From the NCBI RefSeq assembly GCF_007558825.1, contig NZ_VLTK01000007.1, positions 142,132-206,131 on the forward strand: 64,000 bases of DNA, in the 5' to 3' direction. This document shows, one piece after another, positions 33,347 through 40,724 of the stretch. Source of the DNA: Brevibacterium aurantiacum (GTDB taxonomy: Bacteria > Actinomycetota > Actinomycetes > Actinomycetales > Brevibacteriaceae). The notes beneath the pieces were generated by a model. The model saw only the letters and a list, made by a program, of their open reading frames with translations, was not told the origin of the DNA and searched no databases. Position 1 is the first letter of the stretch; every line of letters starts with the position of its first letter. The position numbers and the translations under genes are program-made.

Positions 33347-34207
33347 TCAGGATGTGCTTGGGACCTCGTCGTTGTGGCCGAGAGCCGCAAGCTGCCTGCG
33401 CCGCCAGATCTCCGTGTCCTTGATCTGGTTGAAGGTATAGATGTGGAGGCCGGCCACGCCCATGGTCGGGTTGTCCAGCACAGGTGCGAGCTTGTCGAGG
33501 AACTTCCGGGGGTTGTAGCCGCCGGGTTTGGCCATCTTGGTGAACGTGACGGTGTTCTTGCGCAGGAACCGCGTCGATTCGCCGACCCCGATCTTCGATG
33601 CGACTCGGGCCAGCTTCGTCAATTCCACCTTGCCCGCGATGCCGAGGATGAGTGGCAGATCGATGCCGCGTGCTCGTACCCTGGCCAGCCAGGTGACTAT
33701 GGTCCCAGGGTCGAAGCACAGGTTCGACACGAGGTGGGTGGCGTAGTCGCGTTTGTCCCACATCGCTTGGACGGTGACATCGTCGGGGATGAGCGGATGG
33801 GTCTCCGGATAGGCGCTGACGCCGAGGTGCTGGATCGGTGCCGCCATGCTTGCGAGGTCGGTGATGAGGTCGAGTGCTCCCGCATAGCCACCCGCAGGAG
33901 GGGTGGCGTCGCCGGCCGGGACGAAGATCCGATCGATGCCGGCCTGCGTCAGGCGGTCGACGATCTCCTCGAGTTCGGTTCTGCCTTGGACCATTCGTGC
34001 CGCGATGTGGGGCACCGCATGGAATCCGAGCGCCTGCAGCTGCTCTGCCGTGGACAGAGTCGCCTCAAGAGTCAGACCGGTCGAGGCGGTCACGGTGATC
34101 ACGCGGCCGGGCACGACATATTCGTGGACACGGTCGACCACGCCCGCGGTGGGGAGGATTTCGTACCGCGCGGACTTCAGCAGTGAGGCCAGAACTTCCT
34201 GTGACAT
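33347..34207 (-). CDS. metF: Methylenetetrahydrofolate reductase family protein
   Basis: 286 residues, shorter than biosynthetic MetF with a C-terminal regulatory part but full length for the catalytic barrel. Landmarks: TGLTLEATLSTAEQL, FHAVPHIAARMVQG, DRIFVPAGDATPPAGGY and THLVSNLCFDPGTIVTWLARV, which carry the FAD and folate contacts. It interconverts 5,10-methylene- and 5-methyltetrahydrofolate. It diverges from the DmdA/GcvT-like demethylase, as metF does next to THF-dependent O-demethylase genes in other bacteria, so a catabolic role, oxidising the methyl-THF formed by that enzyme, is likely. GGGAG precedes the ATG. Confidence 0.87.
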   Translation of the reverse strand: MSQEVLASLLKSARYEILPTAGVVDRVHEYVVPGRVITVTASTGLTLEATLSTAEQLQALGFHAVPHIAARMVQGRTELEEIVDRLTQAGIDRIFVPAGDATPPAGGYAGALDLITDLASMAAPIQHLGVSAYPETHPLIPDDVTVQAMWDKRDYATHLVSNLCFDPGTIVTWLARVRARGIDLPLILGIAGKVELTKLARVASKIGVGESTRFLRKNTVTFTKMAKPGGYNPRKFLDKLAPVLDNPTMGVAGLHIYTFNQIKDTEIWRRRQLAALGHNDEVPSTS

Positions 34208-34307
34208 CCTCGACTCCCTTGAGAGACTCCTGGGAAGTGGTCGGCGGATGATGATTTACTTCGGAAACCCTTGCGTCCGCCGATGCTTCGATCCTACACT
34301 AAATATA

Positions 34308-34345
34308 CCCATAATATGGGAATCCAGTTCCATATTATAGAACTG
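34308..34345. promoter_or_regulatory. Tandem AT-rich palindromes in the metF-demethylase divergent promoter
   Basis: CCCATAATATGGG (34308-34320) is a perfect 13-bp palindrome with a central A. CAGTTC-CATATTATA-GAACTG (34325-34345) is a 21-bp palindrome with one mismatch. Between them ATATGGGAA and TTCCATAT are also near-inverted (34314-34335), similar to IclR-type operators. The DNA is much more AT-rich than its surroundings. IclR regulators are encoded nearby; the link is inference. Confidence 0.55.
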
Positions 34346-34363
34346 TTTGAGGCAGGGAACATC

Positions 34364-35668
34364 ATGGACAACAACGTTCCATCAGTGGACCAAAGCGACA
34401 GACAAGTCCCAATCAACCTACGCCAATCAGGCCCCACGCCGGTCGAGATGCTCATCGACACCCGAGTGCGGAAGTCTCCGTACTGGGAGCTGTCCATGCA
34501 GGAAGGCTGCTGGCGGGCCTCGATCTATAACCGGATGTACCACCCGCGCGGCTATGTGCCCCGCGAAGACGGCGGGATGATGGTCGAGTACCAGTCCCTC
34601 GTCAACGACGTGACCTTGTGGAACGTCGCCGTTGAACGACAGATCCAGGTCAAGGGTCCCGACGCCGAGGCGTTCGTGAACTATGTCATCACCCGTGACG
34701 CGACCAAGATCCCAGTCATGCGCGCTCGCTATGTGATCCTGTGCAATGAGGCCGGCGGCATCCTCAACGACCCGATCCTGCTGCGGGTGGCGATCGACGA
34801 ATTCTGGTTCAGCCTCTCCGATACCGATCTCATGCTCTGGCTGCAGGGCGTCAATGTCGGCAAGGGATTCGATGTCACCATTGCGGAGATCGATGTCTCG
34901 CCGGTGCAGGTCCAGGGACCCAAGTCCGTCGACGTCATCGCCGACCTCGTCGGTGAGGAGGGACGTACCCTGCCCAGCTACGGGCTCATGGAGGCTCAGG
35001 TCGGCGGGCACGATGTCATCATCTCCCAGACCGGGTTCACGGGGGAGAAGGGCTACGAGATCTACCTCAAGGACTCGACGAAGTATGCCGAGGACATGTG
35101 GAACGCGGTGCTCGCAGCCGGCGTTCCCTACAACCTCAAGGTCGTCGCCCCCAGCCATCACCGCCGGATCGCGGCAGGCATCCTCTCGTGGGGTCAGGAC
35201 ATGGACTTCGAGACCTACCCGTTCCAGGTCAACCTCGCCTATCAGGTGCCGCGGAAGAAGGAGGCCGACTATATCGGCAAGGCGAAGCTCGAAGCTGTTC
35301 GTGAGCAGATCGCAGCCGGAACCCCACCGTTTCGGACCCAGCTCGTGGGGCTGTTGGTCGGCGGCAATCCGATCACGGACTACGCCCCCGACTTCTGGCT
35401 GGTCAGCGCCACCGCTGGAGGCGAGGCTGTCGGCTACGTGACGTCACCGTGGTATTCGCCGGAGCTCGAAGCCAATATCGCAATGGCCCATGTGCCGGTC
35501 GACGCCAGTGAGCTGGGTACCGAATACTGGGTGCATCTGCCCGAGCCCTTCGCCGACACACCGGGAGAGCCCGTCCGCGCCGAGGTGGTGGAGATGCCGT
35601 TCCGACCAAGCGTCAACCCCAACCAGCGTGAACGCCTGAAGATGAACGGCCTCGACGCCGCCGTCTGA
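34364..35668 (+). CDS. GcvT-family THF-dependent demethylase, DmdA-like
   Basis: 434 residues from the ATG at 34364. The protein reads like DMSP demethylase DmdA and its relatives: LIDTRVRKSPYWELSMQEG, LWNVAVERQIQVKGPDAEAF, VILCNEAGGILNDPILLRVA, FWFSLSDTDLMLW, VSPVQVQGPKS and FTGEKGYEIYLKD. DmdA moves a methyl group to tetrahydrofolate; close paralogs act on methoxyaromatics or other methylated compounds. The divergent metF supports a THF-dependent demethylase. The substrate (DMSP, a methoxy- compound or a methylated amine) cannot be decided by reading. The 5' region contains tandem palindromes; a hairpin terminator follows at 35729. Confidence 0.82.
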   Translation: MDNNVPSVDQSDRQVPINLRQSGPTPVEMLIDTRVRKSPYWELSMQEGCWRASIYNRMYHPRGYVPREDGGMMVEYQSLVNDVTLWNVAVERQIQVKGPDAEAFVNYVITRDATKIPVMRARYVILCNEAGGILNDPILLRVAIDEFWFSLSDTDLMLWLQGVNVGKGFDVTIAEIDVSPVQVQGPKSVDVIADLVGEEGRTLPSYGLMEAQVGGHDVIISQTGFTGEKGYEIYLKDSTKYAEDMWNAVLAAGVPYNLKVVAPSHHRRIAAGILSWGQDMDFETYPFQVNLAYQVPRKKEADYIGKAKLEAVREQIAAGTPPFRTQLVGLLVGGNPITDYAPDFWLVSATAGGEAVGYVTSPWYSPELEANIAMAHVPVDASELGTEYWVHLPEPFADTPGEPVRAEVVEMPFRPSVNPNQRERLKMNGLDAAV

Positions 35669-35728
35669 TCGGCGGCGAGTGACCGGATAGTGGGAGGTCT
35701 CTGCCTCTGAGTCCCGCTCCCCTGATCC

Positions 35729-35766
35729 GAGCGCGGTCACCGTGCACTATGCCGGTGGCCGCGCTC
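35729..35766 (+). terminator. Terminator hairpin after the DmdA-like gene
   Basis: GAGCGCGGTCACCG and CGGTGGCCGCGCTC pair over 14 bases with one G-T wobble around a 10-base loop, 60 bases after the stop codon. Confidence 0.6.
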
Positions 35767-35833
35767 GCTTGTGCCCCCAGCTGGGTATCTCGCTCACCAC
35801 AGTTGGGCATCCTGCTCCCCGCAGAGCCAAAGA

Positions 35834-35880
35834 CTCCCCGCGCGGCTGCTGCCTCCCCGCACGGCTGCTGCCTCCCCGCG
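35834..35880. repeat. Imperfect 19-bp tandem repeat, about 2.5 copies
   Basis: CTCCCCGC-G/A-CGGCTGCTGC occurs twice in a row with one base difference, and CTCCCCGCG starts a third copy. It lies in a non-coding gap. Confidence 0.7.
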
Positions 35881-35997
35881 GTGCCGATAGCAACCGCTGG
35901 TTTCACCTGAGGCACTGGTCGTGCCGATTCATACATCTGCGGCGGGGTGATTTGCGGCTTGCGGTGAGGTGGAGCCCACCAACACGCGTGCAACGAA

Positions 35998-36031
35998 GTG
36001 CGGCCATCGGAGATGTCTCCGATGGCCGCAC
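35998..36031 (-). terminator. Near-perfect 34-bp hairpin, probable bidirectional terminator
   Basis: GTGCGGCCATCGGAGA and TCTCCGATGGCCGCAC form a perfect 16-bp stem around a two-base loop, about 100 bases after the permease stop on the minus strand. No T-run is present. Confidence 0.6.
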
Positions 36032-36132
36032 TATGGTCTTGGCTGCGCTCTCACGAAGCGGTGAAGTGACTGCTGCTGAGATTCAGCTTCCGTGTCGCAG
36101 GCCGCTTCTCACTGCGGCTGATTCTCACCGAG

Positions 36133-37587
36133 TCACTTCTTGCGCAGCGACTTCACCTTGGCCAGGAGTTCGTCTTCGGCGTTGGGCCCTGCTTTGATCC
36201 CGGTGGGCAGGCGGAACATGAAGAAGATGCCGACGGCGAGCCAGAGTCCGAACATCGCCCACGACTGCCACGCCAGCTGCGCGGAGAACGGAGTGATGGG
36301 CAGGTAGAGGATGAAGAGCGCCAGGGTGAGCACGGCCGAGATGGTGCCGATGACCATGCCGCCGTTGCCCTTGCCGCCGATGCGCAGGGGGCGACCCATC
36401 GCAGGTTCGCGCTTGCGCAGAATGATGAACCCGACGCTGACGAGGAAGTAGGCGATGACGATTGCCGGTGAACCCGCGTCGACGATCCAGCCCAGGGCCG
36501 CTGAGCCGAGGAACGGAGCCAGGGCGGAGAGGATTCCGATGAAGATGATCGAGTTGATGGGGGTGCGGTACTTGGGGTGCAGCTTGCCGAACCAGGCGGG
36601 AAGCATGCCGGCCACGGCCATGGCCCACATCAGGCGGGACGACCCCATGAGGAATGCGTTCCACGAGGTGATGATGCCGGCGAGTCCACCGGCGATGACG
36701 AGCTTGCCCCAGAAGGCGGAATTGAACATCGTGGCCAGCGCATCCGCGGTGACGAGGTCATGGTTGGCGAGCTCGGATGCAGGCATTGCCAGCGATGTCA
36801 TCGCGATGATGATGATGTAGAACGTAATCGCCATGAGGACCGAGATGACGACGAGCTTGCCGATCTTTGCTGGCGGGAGCTTGATCTCCTCTGCCGACTG
36901 CGGGATGACATCGAAACCGACGAAGAGGAAGGGTACGACGGCGACTACTGCAATGAAGCCTGCGGCACCACCGGTGAAGAGCGGTTCGGCATTGACGGCT
37001 TCACCGCCGACCAGACCGCCGGTCAGAAGCATCAGGGCGACGAGGATGAGGAACGAGACCACGAACGTCTGCACGAGCGAAGCAAGCTTGACTCCGCGGA
37101 TATTGATCCAAGCGATGATGATCGCAGTCACGGTGCCGATAAGCGCCCAGGTCAGATGCACATCGAAATCGGCGATGGTCCACAGTTTGATGTGTTCGAG
37201 GTTCGGGAACAGGTACAAGGCGGTCTTCGGCACTGCGACTGCTTCGAACATGACAACGCTGATGTATCCGCCGGTGATCGCCCAGGACCCGAAGAGTGAG
37301 ACCTTGGGACCCATCGCCCGGATGAGATAGTTGTGCTCACCTCCAGCGTGCGGCATGGCAGCGACCATCTCGGAGTACACCGTGCCGACGAAGCACATGA
37401 TGATGCCGCCGACGACGAATGCGAGGATTGCGCCCATTGTGCCGGCACCGCTGAGCCATTCTCCGGTGAGGACGACCCAGCCGAAGCCGATCATCGCCCC
37501 GAATCCGATGAAAAGTGCATCGACCGTGCCGAGCGCCTTGACGAAACCGTGGCCCCGGTCTCCGACCTCTGTCTGCTGTTGCGACAT
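36133..37587 (-). CDS. APC-superfamily amino acid permease
   Basis: 484 residues with twelve hydrophobic segments. The APC landmark GFGAMIGFGWVVLTGEWL near residue 30 is the helix-1 substrate break, followed by AAMPHAGGEHNYLIRAMG and the helix-6 region FLFVGFDVIPQSAEEIK. The C-terminal lysine-rich end is short. The family imports amino acids or polyamines across the membrane in exchange for protons or sodium. AAGAGGGA precedes the ATG. The substrate is unknown; the nearest metabolic genes are the demethylation island, so a methylated amine is possible but speculative. Confidence 0.88.
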   Translation of the reverse strand: MSQQQTEVGDRGHGFVKALGTVDALFIGFGAMIGFGWVVLTGEWLSGAGTMGAILAFVVGGIIMCFVGTVYSEMVAAMPHAGGEHNYLIRAMGPKVSLFGSWAITGGYISVVMFEAVAVPKTALYLFPNLEHIKLWTIADFDVHLTWALIGTVTAIIIAWINIRGVKLASLVQTFVVSFLILVALMLLTGGLVGGEAVNAEPLFTGGAAGFIAVVAVVPFLFVGFDVIPQSAEEIKLPPAKIGKLVVISVLMAITFYIIIIAMTSLAMPASELANHDLVTADALATMFNSAFWGKLVIAGGLAGIITSWNAFLMGSSRLMWAMAVAGMLPAWFGKLHPKYRTPINSIIFIGILSALAPFLGSAALGWIVDAGSPAIVIAYFLVSVGFIILRKREPAMGRPLRIGGKGNGGMVIGTISAVLTLALFILYLPITPFSAQLAWQSWAMFGLWLAVGIFFMFRLPTGIKAGPNAEDELLAKVKSLRKK

Positions 37588-37840
37588 CGCATCCCTCTTT
37601 TCACCCGACTGTGCTGTTGTGCACAGTAGCAGGATTCTGAGAGTTTCCGGCCGGTAATGTCAACGCCATCTCCGAAAGGGACACGGGTGCGATCACTCAG
37701 CAAATGAGTGCTGTCAGCCAGAGCCTATGGGTCGCGGAGCGGGCAACCCGGTGGCTGTTGTGCTGGCGGCTGCAAGGACCCGACCTGTGAGTTCGCCGTG
37801 TCTCGAGTTCGGCGGGTGACATGGTGCTAGATTTCTCGCT

Positions 37841-39175
37841 GTGCACAGCACTCATCGTGATGCCATCGCCCGTGTGGTGATCGGATACCTCACAGCTCTC
37901 GTCATCGGTACGGGACTGCTGATGATGCCTGCCGCTACGGTGGCACCGGGCGGTATCTCGCTGCTGTCCGGACTCTTCACCGCCACCTCGGCGCTGAGCG
38001 TGACCGGATTGGCGGTTCTCGACACCGGAGGAGATTTCACCTTCTTCGGGCAGGCGGTGATCCTCGCCCTCATCCAGATCGGAGGCTTCGGTGTCCTGCT
38101 CTTCACCGCTCTCTTGGCGATCGTGGTGGCGGGCAAGACGGGTCTGAGACTTCGCCAGTCCGTGGCCACGGAGACCAAGAGCTCTGCGATCGGAGGAATC
38201 GCACCCATGGTGCGGCGCATCGTCGTCCTTGCCGTGGGAGCAGAGTTCGTCGTCGCTGTGGCGCTCTTCCTGCGTCTGCGCCTCTTCTACGACGAGCCGC
38301 TGGGCGAAGCGGTATGGAGCGCGGTCTTCCACGCGGTCTCAGCCTTCAACAACGCAGGCTTCGGTCTGCACAGCACCAGCCTCATGGACTACGTGGCGGA
38401 CCCATTCATCTGCGGCCCGATCAGCTGCGCCGTCATCCTCGGTGGTCTCGGGTATCCGGTGGTCATCGAACTGGCGAGACGCTACCGGTCACCGTTGAGA
38501 TGGAGTCTGACCACCCGTGCCGTCGTCGTCATGACGCCGGTGCTGCTCGTGGCCGGAATGATCTACATTGCGGTGATCGAATGGAACAACCCGAACACTA
38601 TGGGAACTCTCGACGTGTGGGGAAAGATCCAGGCGTCGGCGTTCCAGTCCACGATCACCCGTACAGCCGGGTTCAACTCGGTCGACATCTCGCAGATGCA
38701 TCCTGCGACCTGGCTCGGAATGGACATTCTGATGTTCATCGGAGGAGGCCCCGCCGGTACCGCCGGCGGTGTGAAGATCACGACGTTCCTCGTGCTCGGG
38801 GCCATGACATGGACAGAGATCACCGGTGGACGGGCGGTGAATCTGCTCGGCCGGCGAGTGTCCCGGTCCGTGCACAGACAGGCGACGACGGTCATCGTGT
38901 TGTCCTCGGGACTCATCGTTGTGGCAACCACGGTCATCATGCTCGATGCTCCGTCGCTCGGTTTCGATCGGATCCTCTTCGAAGTCATCTCAGGCTTCGG
39001 CACCGTCGGTCTGTCGACGGGAATCACAGCAGATCTGCCGGGACTCAGCCAAGTGGTCATCATCATCACGATGGCCCTGGGGCGACTCGGTCCGGTGACG
39101 GTCGCCTCGGTGCTGGCCCTGCGGGTGCGCCCACAGCGATTCGAACTGCCGAAGGAAAGGCCGCTGATCGGCTGA
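37841..39175 (+). CDS. ktrB: Ktr/Trk-type potassium uptake channel subunit
   Basis: 444 residues with four repeated membrane-pore-membrane units. The four selectivity-filter segments are visible: SALSVTGLAV, FNNAGFGLHS, TRTAGFNSVD and GFGTVGLSTG. These form the K+ pore of KtrB/TrkH proteins. The start is a GTG at 37841 that lies seven bases after TAGATT and has no Shine-Dalgarno, suggesting a leaderless mRNA. The regulatory subunit gene follows 40 bases downstream. A KtrAB complex imports K+ during osmotic adaptation. Confidence 0.95.
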   Translation: MHSTHRDAIARVVIGYLTALVIGTGLLMMPAATVAPGGISLLSGLFTATSALSVTGLAVLDTGGDFTFFGQAVILALIQIGGFGVLLFTALLAIVVAGKTGLRLRQSVATETKSSAIGGIAPMVRRIVVLAVGAEFVVAVALFLRLRLFYDEPLGEAVWSAVFHAVSAFNNAGFGLHSTSLMDYVADPFICGPISCAVILGGLGYPVVIELARRYRSPLRWSLTTRAVVVMTPVLLVAGMIYIAVIEWNNPNTMGTLDVWGKIQASAFQSTITRTAGFNSVDISQMHPATWLGMDILMFIGGGPAGTAGGVKITTFLVLGAMTWTEITGGRAVNLLGRRVSRSVHRQATTVIVLSSGLIVVATTVIMLDAPSLGFDRILFEVISGFGTVGLSTGITADLPGLSQVVIIITMALGRLGPVTVASVLALRVRPQRFELPKERPLIG

Positions 39176-39215
39176 TGGATGACAGTACCGTTGAGAGTTC
39201 AGAGAGGACGTCGAA

Positions 39216-39950
39216 ATGAATGAGAAATCCTGGTTGGCTAAGCCTGCGGTGTTCTTCGCCGGCAATCCGAAACCTGCTGCCCGGCATGGCGCGGTGGCCG
39301 TGATCGGTCTGGGCCGGTTCGGCGGCTCCTTGGCGAGGGAGCTCGTCAAGCACGGAGTCGAGGTCATCGGCATCGACATCTCCGAGGAGGTCGTGTCGGA
39401 CCACGCCGAGGTGCTGACATACGTCTCCCGCGGTGATGCCACCGATGAGACGGTTCTGCGTCAGATCGGCATCGTGGAGGTCGACCGTGTCGTCATCGCA
39501 GTGGGCAGCGACCTCGAAGCGAGTATCCTCATCACCTCACGCATCCTCAAAATGGGCAATCGGCACATCTGGGCCAAGGCCATCACCGAACCCCACGCCG
39601 AGATCCTGCATCAGCTGGGGGTCAAGAACGTGGTCAGTCCGGAGAACGACATGGGTCGGCGCCTGGCACACCTCATCAAGGGACACATCTCGGACTTCCT
39701 GCCCATCGATGAGGATTTCGTCCTCGCCAGAACCACACCGCCGGTGCGAGTCGCCGACGTGCCGCTGGCGTCGCTGGGTCTGCGTACGGAATACGGAGTC
39801 ACGATCGTCGCCTTCAAACGCGGTGGAGGCGGTTCCTGGGACATCGCCGACCGCGACGTCACGCTCTATGCCAACGATGAGATCCTCATCGCCGGCACAC
39901 CGCGGCACGTGGAGACCTTCAGCGAACTCGACAAGGACAACGACAGCTAG
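39216..39950 (+). CDS. ktrA: Ktr/Trk potassium uptake regulatory subunit
   Basis: 244 residues. RCK N-domain with the Rossmann motif VAVIGLGRFGGSLARELV near residue 28, then VIGIDISEEVVSDHA and GDATDETVLRQ, and an RCK_C domain near the C-terminus (TPPVRVADVPLASLGLRTEYGVTIVAFKR). It binds NAD(H) or ATP and gates the KtrB channel from the cytosol. GAGAGGA precedes the ATG. It lies 40 bases after ktrB on the same strand, so the two are co-transcribed. Confidence 0.95.
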   Translation: MNEKSWLAKPAVFFAGNPKPAARHGAVAVIGLGRFGGSLARELVKHGVEVIGIDISEEVVSDHAEVLTYVSRGDATDETVLRQIGIVEVDRVVIAVGSDLEASILITSRILKMGNRHIWAKAITEPHAEILHQLGVKNVVSPENDMGRRLAHLIKGHISDFLPIDEDFVLARTTPPVRVADVPLASLGLRTEYGVTIVAFKRGGGGSWDIADRDVTLYANDEILIAGTPRHVETFSELDKDNDS

Positions 39951-39982
39951 AGCGCTTTCCGCTGCCCCGTCGACGGCAAATC

Positions 39983-40279
39983 TCAGTCGCCGAGGTCGAC
40001 GACCTCGAACTCGAGGAGGTTGGCTTGTTCCGAGACAGGTTCTTCGCCGCTGGTTTCGTGGGAGGGCCTGCGAGCCTGGCGCCAATTCTCGAAGTCCTCA
40101 CGGGTGGCCCACTGAGTGTAGACGAAGTACTGGTCACCGCCGGAGACCGGTCGCAGCAGCTGGAAGCCTTCGAAGCCGGGTGAACCGTCGACGGAGTGTT
40201 TGCGTGCCGCGAAGCGCTTCTCGAGTTCACCGCGTGCGGCTTCGGGAACGGCGAGGGTGTTGATGGCGACGACTGACAA
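39983..40279 (-). CDS. MhuD/IsdG-like heme-degrading monooxygenase (ABM fold)
   Basis: A 98-residue protein starting with TTG at 40279, five bases after AAGGAG. The ABM dimer fold is clear, and the residues used by IsdG-type heme oxygenases are all present: Asn 7, Trp 66 and His 74, in the order and spacing of mycobacterial MhuD. The family opens the heme ring to free iron. It converges with ktrA and is next to FmdB. It may serve iron acquisition together with the siderophore importer at 55.8 kb. A generic antibiotic-biosynthesis monooxygenase of the same fold is the alternative. Confidence 0.82.
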   Translation of the reverse strand: MSVVAINTLAVPEAARGELEKRFAARKHSVDGSPGFEGFQLLRPVSGGDQYFVYTQWATREDFENWRQARRPSHETSGEEPVSEQANLLEFEVVDLGD

Positions 40280-40425
40280 GATTGCTCCTTGTGAAGAGGG
40301 TTCGCGGCGCCGAGGTGAATCCGGGGACCGGGTTCGACGCCGAGCTGCTGATTCGACCGGCAGCCAGCGGCGAAAACCGGTCGTTCTTCAGCCTACGATC
40401 CGATTCTGGATCTCCGCTGAAGTTC

Positions 40426-40632
40426 TCACCGGGTCGCTTGGTCTGCGGTCTTCTTCTTTGCGTCGATGACGCCGAAGGCAGTCCCGGAACCGGCGCCGAG
40501 GTGAGGGGAGGTGAAAGCAGATTCGGCCGTGCCGTGGCAGTCGGGGCACGCGACGGATTCGGGTTTCCTGCTCATCGGAAAGTCTCGTTCGGTGTCGCCG
40601 CAGGTGGTGCATCGGTAGACGTAGGTGGGCAC
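40426..40632 (-). CDS. FmdB-family zinc ribbon protein
   Basis: A 68-residue protein. PTYVYRCTTCGDTERDF and VACPDCHGTAES supply the two Cys pairs of a zinc ribbon at residues 7-11 and 29-32, the FmdB signature. The start is a GTG with GAGAAGAG upstream. The C-terminal half is low complexity. Family members are small zinc-binding proteins of unclear role; this one stands alone between the heme-degrading enzyme and the DNA methyltransferase. Confidence 0.82.
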   Translation of the reverse strand: MPTYVYRCTTCGDTERDFPMSRKPESVACPDCHGTAESAFTSPHLGAGSGTAFGVIDAKKKTADQATR

Positions 40633-40724
40633 AAGATCACTCTTCTCGAAATCATTTCCGACGGATCAGCCTTGATGCATTCCTACACTGTCGCCAGTAG
40701 AGACTCAAGGATGCTGATGAGAAT

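Larger units (their letters stand above)
35669..36132. other. Non-coding gap between convergent genes
   Basis: A 464-base stretch without a convincing gene; the frame 35742-36197 is a compositional artefact. It contains two terminator hairpins (35729-35766 and 35998-36031) and a short tandem repeat (35834-35880). Confidence 0.6.

Noticed and set aside
35742..36197. 151-codon frame in the gap after the DmdA-like gene
   Set aside because: Cys/Arg/Pro-rich, contains the tandem repeat and both hairpins, and has no ribosome site.
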